Assembly: GCA_024195585.1 (NCBI GenBank) | Contig: SWBL01000352.1 | Coordinates: 1-52,006, forward strand | Source: Aureobasidium sp. EXF-3400 | Taxonomy: Eukaryota > Ascomycota > Dothideomycetes > Dothideales > Saccotheciaceae | Direction of reading: 5' to 3' | Length of the DNA stretch: 52,006 bases | In this document: positions 1-10,230 of the stretch, piece after piece | Position numbering within the stretch: the first letter of the stretch is position 1 | Layout of the letters: each line of letters begins with the position of its first letter | Position numbers and translations under genes: made by a program | The notes under the pieces: generated by a model | Database searches by the model: none | The model's input: only the letters and a program-made list of their open reading frames with translations | Told to the model about the DNA's origin: nothing

Positions 1-90
1 GCATCCCGTCCGCTCTGCCATACATAAGCAGTTGAACGGCAGATTAGTACTACGGTGGGTGACCACGTGGGAATCCCTGCTGCTGTACGT
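1..90 (+). rRNA. 5S ribosomal RNA, 5' truncated by window edge
   Basis: The first 90 bases match the 3' three quarters of a fungal 5S rRNA: the block TCCCGTCCGCTC near the start, then GGTGGGTGACCAC, then GAATCCCTGCTGCTGT before the end. About 29 nt of the 5' end lie left of the window. A T-rich stretch (90-93 and 101-105) follows and fits a Pol III terminator. Dispersed single 5S genes, outside the rDNA array, are normal in filamentous ascomycetes. The reading comes from memory of the Neurospora 5S sequence; the exact 3' end may differ by one or two bases. Confidence 0.9.
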
Positions 91-519
91 TTTGCATATG
101 TTTTTGCTCTCTGCTTTGCCTGCAGAGTTCGTTTATGTCCTTGTCGTTGTGTGTGCCGCGGGTGCTGAGCTTCCTCGCAAGGAGATGCGGAACTCTGAAG
201 CTTGGATTCTCACAAAGCAAGTTTATCTCGGGGTTTAACTCCATACATCACATGCAATATGGTATGATATTTTTCTTTCCCTTGCTTACATTGTACGAGG
301 AGTGGGAAGATGAAGATGTTGATGAAGTCGTTTCTATGGAGAATAAACTGACGCTGTGTAAAAATGCTGTATGGGTATGCTTCTTGTGTCCAACAAAAGA
401 GAAAAGCCAGATACCAGAACGCCGAAAATATGGTTAGTCGTTAGTCGTAGTAGTCCTTGTCGCTCAGATGCGAGTGGCGTTGAACCACTCAGACAGAGTG
501 GGGCTAGCTGTTGTCAAAG
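91..519. other. Intergenic, no gene seen
   Basis: This is 3' flanking sequence between the 5S rRNA and the stop codon of the minus-strand DUF7587-type gene. Short open frames overlap each other here and none shows a domain or a biased composition. Confidence 0.5.
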
Positions 520-1735
520 CTACTTCCTACCTGCAAAGCCTCGAGCTCTCTTCTGCGTAGGCTTTCTAGCCATCTTCTCGTCTGCACGGTCGGCAGTGGA
601 CGCTTCAGCAGCATCACCACGACTCACACTCATCGCAGCCATCGCTCCAACAATATCCTCCTCCTCCTTCTGAACCTCAGAGTTCTCGTTCTTGGCAGCA
701 TACCTAGCCTCATTACCTCTAGCGCCTCTGCCATAGCAATGAGTATACAGCGCATGCATAAGATTCTGAACCTGTGTATTCGCATCCCAATTTGCCGGAT
801 ACACAGTCTTGCTGAACACACTGCGAGAACTGCTCCAGTCCTGAGGTATCTCTTTCCAGCCACCGAGCACCTTGATGATAGTTTCGAGATCAGAAGTGCT
901 GAGCTGAGACCAGTATCCCGGACGCTTCTTGCAGCAGAATAGAACGATGGCCATGGGGAGGGAGAAAGTGTCGCCGTAGGACAGAGCGATGCTTCTGAGT
1001 TGGCGCAGTTCGTCGATTGTGTAGTTGATTTCGTCGCCAGGTATAGCGCGAATCCTACGGACATCAAAGGGATTGATGGTGTTCGAGGACAATGCAGGTA
1101 GATGTTTGAGCAGACCCAACTCGCAGAGTTTGTCGTAAGAAACGGCTTTGTAGAAAGTCCCTCGATGACGCCGTGGATGAGATACTCCTCTTCATAGTCG
1201 TAGTCACCTCTGCCAAGGATCTTGCCCAAAGCAGGAACGTGGAAAGCAGGGTTGGATTTGGCCAATTCTTCAGTATCGATGATGGCGACATGAACAGAGC
1301 CAGAAGATTTACGGCGGTGGGCGTAGTAGAATGCAAAGTATGGAGAGTGAGACCAGGAAGAAAATTCTGTTAGAACCACAGCGCCTCCCAGATGTGACAT
1401 AGTGTTCTTGATGAACTCGGAGCGAGTCATGTCATAGACGGACTTGTGACCTTTTGATGTGGCAAAGGCGAAGGGTGTGATGGCAGTAGTAGTGTTGAGC
1501 TTGCGGTCACCGCCTGATTTTGCAAGCCACATGCGGAAGAGATACTTGGGAACATTCTTGCTGGCCTCTATATGTCGAATCCGTCAGCTGAAACCACTCG
1601 TAAAAGGAGAGAGTTGAAGGTCGTACGCTTCAATTTTGTTCTTAGAGCTTGGTCATCCTTGATAGGCTTTTCGTTGGCGCTCTTGATGGGATTTCTGTAG
1701 TTCTCGAAGGAAGGATCCCAGCCGAAGTTTGACAT
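520..1735 (-). CDS. DUF7587-type fungal protein, interrupted by a one-base frameshift
   Basis: Exon 1 is 1735-1627 (start MSNFGWDPSF), then a 59-nt intron (1626-1568) and exon 2 1567-520. The N-terminal half reads PKYLFRMWLAKSGG, later GHKSVYDMTRSEF and EFSSWSHSPYFAFYYAH, then HVAIIDTEEL, HVPALG and EEYLIHGVIEG. This is the pattern I know from fungal DUF7587 domains, whose function is unknown. At 1159-1161 the frame must shift: upstream ends VIEG, and the matching continuation TFYKAVSYDKLCELGLLKHL lies in another frame. One extra G in the GGG run would join them into about 385 residues. The C-terminal part is charged and ends KRARGFAGRK. Either the gene is a young pseudogene or the base was lost in sequencing or assembly. 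No intron of usable length repairs the frame. Confidence 0.75.
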
Positions 1736-4700
1736 TTGGTGTTGACGTGGGAGAGAAATGAGACTGAGATGTCAATCGGGGCGTAAGCGGATTACTGCGA
1801 TTGTTTAATCGCCTTGTTACGCTCATATTAGCGACCCATGGCCAAAGATTTATATGCTCCATGAAATCCAGCATGGTCGACCAGGACAAAGAAATGCGAG
1901 ACTCATCCTACTCTGCTGCTGTATACAGCAAAAGACAGCAATGAGTCTGGAAGATGAATCTGTGCCCATGTTTCTGCTATGTCAGTGTCTCAGACAGCCA
2001 TAGGTGTCTCTATCATATCATCGCATTCAGACGTAGGTCTTGAGGCGTCGTCATACATGTCTAATGTCCAACCAATTGGAGCATACCGGAGACAAGTTCA
2101 TAATTCGGTGCTGCTTGAAGACCTCATGGTCTCCTGGTCCCCATCATCTATTATAATGGCTGATCAACCTCCAGCTGAACTGACACAAGATGGCGGTATG
2201 ATGATGCATGTGTGTAACCGACATCCAATTCAAGTAGGGTGATCTTTCGAAAACAGTCAACAGGGAAATCCTCAGACAATATTTCTTCGTGAAAGTGGAC
2301 CTGAGTTACGATTTCGGAAGGAGAGCCTAACTCTGATCAACGCTGTCATATACCTGTCAAAAAAGAATATCGCGTATACGGTAATATTGATAGAGCAGTT
2401 TGCGACGATCTTTGATGAGGCTGCCAATAAGATTCCAGGTACAGAGCAACAAAGCGCAACGATTGTATGCCTGACGTGAGTGGAGCTTCGTGATAAGCCG
2501 ATAAGGTTTTGGTGACAGTCTTGTTTAGAATCGGGCCGAAGATACATCAACAGTCTACAACCACGATCTCTCGCGCTTGCGATGTATACGTTGATGTGTT
2601 ACAACAGAGGAACCTGAACACCTTCCGGCTATCTTGTCTGCATCTGCAGCTGCATGTCTGACCTACTGATCTGATACATCCAGAGCCGTTCGAGGGCCAA
2701 CCGACAAGCAGTTTGCTCTCAATGCCGGTCTCACGCGTGAGACTGCTAATTGGACTGACACGAACTCATGTGCCGTTGAATAGTGTACAAGAATGCTCAC
2801 TGATTGAGATACAACCCCGCTCTTCTGGATCTAGAGTGTCAGTGTCCGATAACTCCTTTTGTGCGCAAAGTATTTGTAGAAGACCCACTCCTGGGAGGCG
2901 TTCCTGAGGAGGGCTTGATATTGGCAGCTCTCATATAGAGGACTCCACATTGCGCGGTTACGACGAAAAACTTATCTAAGGTGAAGGATTTGGGTGTGCC
3001 TCGAAGTAGGTGCTTGTCCCAAAGGGATAGATGGCAAACAAGATACGGCAAGGTGTGCATGAACGGTCTGACCGGCTGTCCTTGCCATACGTTGGAGCCC
3101 TGCTGTCGAGACTGTAGATCTCGTGCCTCATGCCGAGCTGACTTGCGAGAGCGACCTATCCATTGATCCAATACGGCAAAGATGGACTATCAGAGCAAGT
3201 AAAAGCCACTCGGCTACTCCACACTGAAGCCGTTGTTGTTAAACGCTCCGGGCGTAGTCTAATAGACACGTTAAAAATGTGAGACCAATACTTGCTTGCA
3301 CTTTTTCGGAATCAAAAGAGTTAATCTTGCAGGGGCTGGAGCCACAGGGTACGAGGCTTAGCAGATGGCAGAAAATGAACAGCGTGGCGAGCGCCGAAGG
3401 GAGGGAACGAGAAAAAGGCGTTCTCGCTCGCTTTGGTTGGCCGCTTCGAGAGAAACGTCGGCGGAGTGATGGCTCTCTGGTGATATCATGGCAAAATCAT
3501 ATGATACACTAGACGACATATCCATGGTGAAGGAGCGTCCTTGATGCTGAGCAGAAGATGTTCAAAAGTATGTGATATGCATGCTTGTGGCCAGAACATT
3601 CGCATACTCGTGAAGATCATGGCTAGGCTCTGACAGTTGACCGTCAGAAAGAGACATGTCTCTTAGCAGGCGGGCAGAGTTGCTTCGGGCATTGTATTTG
3701 CTCCGTGCGTGAAAGTGCCGTGCCGCGCAGCTAGAGGCAGATTTACAAAAGACCCTGATATCGATAACGTTGTGTAGCGCATCGGAGTTGGTGACGACTG
3801 TGGATGTGTTTCCCAGATGGACATGACCGGTTTATGCTTGGCAGAAAGGGAAAGCAGTTGAAGGCTGGACGTTGACGCGGATTGGGGATTGGGGAGTGGG
3901 AGTCGGGAGTTTGAATTCGAGGCTTTTGCGGCGCATTTGCGGACGTGTTTCCTGCAGATTCCATACGAGCATCAAGCGTTCCCAACAATCGCTTAGCTGC
4001 CATGGCACCTTCCGCACCTCATGGAATCAGTTCATTCTTGCACTTTTTGCTATAGGACCCGATGACTTTGCAGAGATTCTCAAGCAAAGACAATCAACGA
4101 GATGCAAGGCATATCACAATTCGATTTTGTGAACTGCTCGTGTGGAAAGGAATCAGGAGCATGGACCAGGCAGATTTGCCGAAGAAAGTGCGGCTGCCGA
4201 TGCCGCGCGAGATGATCTGCGAACGCTGCACGCTGCCTCTGCGAACGCTACCACATGATGAGAACGTCGTCCATCGAGGAACCCACTCCGTGCTCATCGT
4301 ATCCATCCCTTTTGTTCGCTGCTATCGACAAGATCCCGGCCTTCCGCGAGAACGCACAGTATAGTGCGCTCTGTGTAAATCCGTTGTACAAGCAATTAAA
4401 CATGAAAAGCTGAACACGAACAAGTCTACAGCTGAGCTCAACTTCCAAATCTTACATCTCTGCCTGAGGTTCACAATGCGGCTTCTTGCCACAACATCAT
4501 CATTCCTACATGAGAATGAGAACAATCATTGTAAGTTTTGTGAACAACACATCCACTCTTCAATCCAAATGCACTATCACTATGGCAAACTTTGTTTGGC
4601 AAGACTTTCGTATGCGCCGTTGCAACGACGCCCCGTGAGCGCCATCGACCGTTATACATCGATAATTGCCGACTCAGCTATTGTACGTTTTGTTTTGGAG

Positions 4701-4905
4701 AGACATTCCCCTTTCCCAGCTCAACGATCTTTTCATCTACTGCTTTTGACTCCATCATGTTTGGCATTCTTTCTATAAGTACAGTCGACTATCCGTGTCT
4801 CAATGCTCTCTCCAGACCGCAACGATCTCGCCTACTAATCACAGCTTCATCTTGTTTGTTCATCCGCTTGCGGATTTTTAATACCTTTGTTTATAATATT
4901 TCATA
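1736..4905. other. Gene-poor 3.2 kb region
   Basis: Only short, mutually overlapping open frames occur on both strands. None has a recognisable domain, a signal peptide followed by a plausible body, or splice sites that join frames. I see no terminal repeats, no transposase or reverse-transcriptase motif and no strong AT bias of the kind RIP leaves. The last 150 bases are the promoter of the WSC gene. Diverged or non-coding transcripts cannot be excluded. Confidence 0.4.
4774..4779 (+). promoter_or_regulatory. TATA box of the DUF1996/WSC gene
   Basis: TATAAG within TCTATAAGTAC lies 127-132 bases before the ATG, leaving room for a 5' leader of about 100 nt. The same ten bases, TCTATAAGTA, occur in the promoter of the polygalacturonase gene at 14521-14530 on the other strand. 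Confidence 0.45.
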
Positions 4906-7619
4906 ATGAGGTCCTTCGATTTCAGCGCTTCGGCGCTCAGCGTTCTTGCTCTGGCATCATCTGCTTCGGCATTCTGGCGCATGCCCTGCCCTGGACGCAT
5001 CGCTACTGAGCGTCTTGACCCTATCGTCGCTCCTGGCGCTGTTTCTGGTCACGTTCACACCATCTCCGGCTCCAACGTGAGTTGCTGTTCTAAACAACCC
5101 TGTGAACGCTATCTAACACATTGTGCAGGGATTCAAGGCTGAGATGACATATGCTGATGCCCGTGGCGGTGCATGCTCTTCTTGCCCTATCAAGCAAGAC
5201 ATGTCCAACTACTGGACCCCCAAGCTCTACTACCAATCTGAGAACGGCACATTCATTGATGTTCCCCAAGCTGGTGACGGCCAAGGTGTCTACGGTGGTA
5301 TGACTGTTTACTACCTCCAAAGAGGCGGTCCCAACAACGACAACCTCACCGCTTTCCCTGAAGGCTTCCGTATGCTTGCCGGTGACCCCTTCAAGCGTGC
5401 AGAGACCGACGACTTCGCTGGCCAGGCTGTCAGCTTTGTCTGTCTTGATTACAGTGGCACCTCTACTTACACCAGTGGCCTTCCTAACAAGGTCTGCCCC
5501 GATGGTCTGCGCGCCCAAGTCTTCTTCCCTTCTTGCTGGGATGGCGTAAACTTGGACTCTTCTGACCACAAGTCCCACATGGCCTACCCTACCAAGTACT
5601 CTTACGACAACGGCCCTTGCCCTGCATCTCACCCTGTCCACCTGATCTCCATCTTCTTCGAGATCATCTACTCCACTGCCGGCTTCGATTGGTGGAACGG
5701 TACCAACCAGCCTTTCGTTTTCGCTCAAGGTGATCCTACTGGCTACGGATTCCACGGCGATTTCATCAACGGCTGGGATGTCCCCACCCTTCAGGAGGCA
5801 ACCAACACCTGTAACAACGACTCTGGTCTCATCACCGACTGCCCTGTTTTCGACTTCTTCAGCAATGCTGAGTCTCAGGCTTGTGTCATTGCCCCTACCA
5901 TCGACGAAGCTGTCACTGGAGAGTTGGCCAAGCTTCCTGGCTGCAACCCCGTCACCTATGGCCCTGGCGAGGCTCCTTACCACGAGGCTGGCTGCACTGA
6001 CAATGCTACACTTGGTTACTCGCCTGTCTACTACCAGAACGTTACTGGCTGGGACTACGTTGGTTGTGCTCCTGACTCTGTCAGCAGCCGCACCCTCAAC
6101 GGCTCGACTTACATGTCTAGCGATATGACCGTCGAGAGCTGCTTGTCATACTGCAAGGGTAAGGGTCTCAACTACGCTGGTCTTGAATATGCCACCCAAT
6201 GTTACTGTGGTTCTTCTCTTCCCACCGCCCTCGAGCCTACAGCCGGTGTCCTCGGAAACTGCTTCTCTCCTTGCGCCGGTAACTCTTCGCAGTACTGTGG
6301 TGGTGCCAGTCGTCTCAGCATCTACTACACTTCTGCCAACTTGACCGAGTCGACCATCTCTTGCCCCTCCGGCAATGGTCAGAACTTCACCACTCCCAAC
6401 AACGCTACCTTCAACATCAACTGCGCTGGTGACTCCAACGGCAAGGATCTCAACATGGTCTACGTCAACAATGGCATTCAGGAGTGTGTCAAGACTTGCA
6501 GTACCACCTCTGGTTGCGTTGCAGCCTCTCTGTCTGGCAGTGCCTGCTACATGAAGAGCACCTTCGGTACTATGAGAAGTGCATCTGGCGTCCAGCACGC
6601 CCAGCTTGTCTCCGGTGTTACTGCCTCTGCTTCTTCCTCCTCCTCCTCCTCTTCTTCTGCAGCATCCTCCACCAAGAGTTCCTCGGCTAGCTCTTCCAGC
6701 CAGGCATCATCGACCAGCTCTTCTGCTTCGGCTACCAGCTCCCTTCCCAGCTCAGCCACCAACTCCGCTGGCTCGGTCTACAATCTTTTCTACTCTTCTG
6801 ACTCTGGTCAAGGATCATTCACCAACACCCAAGCCAGCAGCTCTTACACCGACTGTATGACTGCCTGCGATGCCAACTCCAAGTGTACCGCTTTCACCTA
6901 CGTCGGTGGTAAGAACGGTGTCGGTTCCGGTAAGTTTTGTTCTGTTTCCTATTGAGTTTTCGATACTGACATCTATTTTAGGCACTTGCTGGTTGAAGAC
7001 TCAGATGGGCAACGCCGTCTCCTCCAACAGCAACGTTCTCTCCGGCTCTCGTGTCAGCATGGGTAACAAGGCTGCCGCCTCTAGCTCTTCGTCTTCCGCC
7101 ATTGCCTCTCAGGCTGGCTTTGTCACCGCCTCTGGTTCCAGCGCTCAGGCTGCTTCTAGCACTTCCTCGAGCGCTACTGCTACCGCTACCAGCACTGTTG
7201 CCGCCTGCCCCAACGCCAACAACACCATCTACACCGACAAGGCTTCCGGCTCTCAGTTCCTCATTGAATGTGGTACCGACCATGCTGGTGGTGATTTGAA
7301 GATGGTCTATGTCGATTCATTCGCTTCTTGCATCCAGACCTGTGCTCAGACCACTGGTTGTGTTGATGTCTCCCTTTCTGGAACTGCCTGCTACATGAAG
7401 AAGTCTGTCGGCTCTGTTGTCAAGTCCGGCGGCATCTTGGGTGCTAAGCTTATCCCTGCCAGCAGTGCTTCTGTCAATGTCAACTTTGCACAGAAGGTCG
7501 CTTCGACCAGCAAGTCTTCATCCACCAGCAGTCAAAAGGCTACTTCTACCATGAAGACTAGCACCAAGACCAGCTCCAGCAGCACCAAGGCCACCGCAAC
7601 TTCTAGCCGCAAGGCTTAA
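4906..7619 (+). CDS. Secreted DUF1996 / WSC / Apple-like multidomain protein
   Basis: Exons are 4906-5076, 5129-6929 and 6982-7619, giving 869 aa. Residues 1-22 are a signal peptide ending SSASA. Residues about 30-335 form a DUF1996 domain (GHVHTISGSN, then a YWTPKLYY segment and MAYPTKYSYDNGPCPASHPV). Residues about 364-458 are a WSC domain with its regular cysteines (YVGCAPD, CLSYCKGKG, CYCGSSL, SQYCGGASRLSIYY). Two closely similar Apple/PAN-like cysteine modules follow (about 469-552 and 731-815), each with DLxMVYV and ACYMK motifs. A third, less similar one lies at about 608-687. Ser/Thr-rich linkers, likely O-glycosylated, separate them and form the C-terminus. WSC domains bind polysaccharide, so a wall- or substrate-bound secreted lectin-like role is inferred. 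No GPI signal or transmembrane segment is seen at the C-terminus. The enzymatic role of DUF1996, if any, is unknown. Confidence 0.92.
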
Positions 7620-8535
7620 ACACCTTGTGTTTCTTTCTTATGTTTTTTCTTCAATGTCATAACGAATACGGCAGGGCCGATCATCCATTCGAAAAGAGGA
7701 GGACAAAAGTAAGAAGTAATCAGACTCACAGAACAACAGAACAACAACAAAAAAAGCACACGATAGAAGAATGACTATCTAATGAAGGGATGAAGATCTT
7801 GATGATCTTAGAGGTTTTTGGGCAGTGCCCTCCGACCTCGACTACTTTCTTGTTCATATACAACTGGTTGTATGTATATTAGTAACACTTTTACATTGTC
7901 TCTAGTAGACGATATAATTTTAATCTATACTATTTACACTGAATCTTTTCTCGCCTCAATATTTCTTATTCTGAGTGTTCCAATAGTTGGGTGAAACAAA
8001 ACAACGCTCTAGGTGCATGGTGCTTGGTCTGAAAAGGGAAACACTAACCACGGGCAAGCCTGCAGTGATAGGCCAAACATAACTTCCTATCTGGGCAGTG
8101 GATTCAGCACAAGTCTGCATATCTTTGCATATCTATGCACTGAGTCGTATGTCTTGTATCACCTCCGCGGCTTCCTCCCTATCTTTATTATCTTTCATTG
8201 TTGATTTTGCATCCCTACTGGTCGCTTTCCTATTGTTGAGGGTAAAGCCGCACCAATAAAGCACGTTTGGCCTCACCATTCGGTCAGCCAAGATGTCCCA
8301 ACAGCATTGTAGGCGGTTGCATGCCGCCGAGCTGCCACGACCCCTGCTTCTCTAACCAGGAGAGTGGACCACCACCGTTTGTAGTCCGTTCATTCTCTAT
8401 CTCTTATCAAGTACAGCAAGATGTTGGAGTCATACCCCAACTACCGTGCAATACATCACCACCATGTCTCCGTTCCAGATGTTTCGGTTCTCCTGGCTTT
8501 GGGTCATCGAACCTTGAGACAATTTTGCTGCAACC
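7620..8535. other. Intergenic between WSC and MFS genes
   Basis: The left part is the 3' UTR of the WSC gene, AT-rich around 7850-7950. The right part is the promoter of the transporter gene. I see no gene here. Confidence 0.5.
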
Positions 8536-10156
8536 ATGTCGCTCGAACAAAAACACGATTTTGTAGCCACTACATTACCAGACGAGAAGTCCGACGCATC
8601 TATCGGCGAAGTCAATGACCTCAGCTACGATACAGATGCAGAAAAGAAGGTGCTAAGGAAGTTCGACAAGTTCCTGCTACCTCCTCTCGCCATAATTCTG
8701 TTAGTCGCCTATCTCGACAGATCAAATCTCGGCAATGCAAAAGTCTTTGGCCTCGAACATGGTAAGCATTTCGTTAGAGAAAAAGACACGACTCGAGCCT
8801 TTCTAACCGAGAACCTAGGTATCGGTCTTGTTGGCAACCAGTTTAACACAATCTCTACGCTGTTCTACCCTTTCTATGTCCTCTTTGAGGTTCCTTGGAC
8901 AATGGCAGTTAAGCGATTTGGTGCCAATCATGTCCTTGGTGTTGCTATGATTGCTTGGTCGGCTATCACTCTTTCCACAGGCTTCATTCATAACTACTCG
9001 CAAGCGATCGCTGTCAGAGTGTTGCTTGGAGCATTCGAGGCTGGCCTGGTACCGTCGGTGGTGTTCATAATCAGCACAATCTGGGAGAGGGAGAGACAAA
9101 GCAAGAGAGTTGCCATCATATATGGCGCCAATTGTCTTTCGGGTGCATTTGGTGGATTGATTGCTGTAAGTTTTGCCTATCTCTGCCTATATCTTATGAG
9201 TATACTCACACGATGCAGTACGGTATCGAGAGCATGGGCACACAACGCGGCCTCGAGTCCTGGCGATGGCTCTTCATCGTCGAAGGAGCTATCTCCATCG
9301 TCTTGTGCGGTATCTGCTGGGCCATCCTGCCCAAGAATGCCGAAACAGCATGGTTCCTCAATGCTGAAGAGAAAGCCATCATGGTTGCGAGAAAACAACG
9401 CAACCTTGTCACCAGAGGCACGGAAGAGTTCTCGTGGTCGCATGTCCGTGTGGCATTTACAGATCCTATCATTTACATTGCTTCAGCCAGCTTTTTCTCG
9501 GCTTCTATTGCTTTGTTTGGGTTTGGCACCTTTCTTCCGACTATTATCAAAGGACTTGGGTAAGTAAACGAACTGCTGTCTGAGAAGTACACAAGACTAA
9601 TATTATCAACAGATACACCTCGCTACAAGCGAACTACCTAACCATCCCGGTCTACGTCTTTGCAACCCTCACCCTCATCACCGCAACATTCACTTCCGAC
9701 CGCCTAAAGAAAAGAGCAGCTGTCCTCGCCGTTCTGCCAGTTGCACCAATCATCGGCTACATCATTGCTTGCGGCACAGCCAACCATGCAGCAGGCTATT
9801 TCGCCATGTTCCTGTGTGGCGCCGGCATCTACAGCTACAATTGCTTGATCCTCACTTGGATCTCGACTAACATTGCCCCTGACTACAAGCGTAGTATGGC
9901 TATGCCGTTCTTTGTCTCGCTTGCCAATATCTCGGGTGTCGTTTCGTCGAATATTTACAAAAGTGTCGATGGGCCTCGGTACTTGATGGGAAATGCTGTT
10001 AGTGCTGGTATGGAGACGCTGGCTCTTTGTGGTGTTGTGGCTGTATGGTGGACGTTGAGACGCAGGAATCTGGAGAAGGAGAAGTTGAGAGCGCAGGGTG
10101 TTGAGGACAATGGCAAGGATGGCGATCAAGCGCTGGACTTTGTATACAACCTTTGA
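8536..10156 (+). CDS. MFS transporter, allantoate/pantothenate (ACS) family
   Basis: Exons are 8536-8761, 8819-9165, 9219-9559 and 9613-10156, giving 485 aa. The N-terminal loop leads to the first helix and the family hallmark YLDRSNLGNAK. QFNTISTLFYPFYVLFEVPW and RVLLGAFEAGLVPS follow, as in Dal5-type anion:cation symporters of the plasma membrane. About twelve hydrophobic segments can be counted, and the C-terminus is charged. The substrate is not readable; family members carry allantoate, pantothenate, nicotinate or other organic anions. The first intron (8762-8818) is 57 nt, a multiple of three without a stop, so its retention would add 19 residues. I chose splicing because the joined text (LEHGIGLVGNQFN) matches the family. 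The stop codon lies 74 bases from that of the SET gene on the other strand. Confidence 0.93.
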
Positions 10157-10230
10157 AAGGCATGAACTTAGGCCAATGAAATGACAGTAACGATATCCTA
10201 GCAATGCAACATCGTGCCGGTCAACCTCGC

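Noticed and set aside
1162..1186. A 25-nt intron that could explain the DUF7587 frame change
   Set aside because: It is too short for fungal splicing and the joined frame is not the one that matches the family.
1736..4905. Transposon remnant in the gene-poor region
   Set aside because: No terminal repeats, target duplication, transposase or reverse-transcriptase motif, or RIP-like AT bias was seen.
5090..5983. 297-codon open frame on the minus strand
   Set aside because: It is the antisense shadow of the DUF1996/WSC coding exon, whose C-ending codon bias keeps that frame free of stops.
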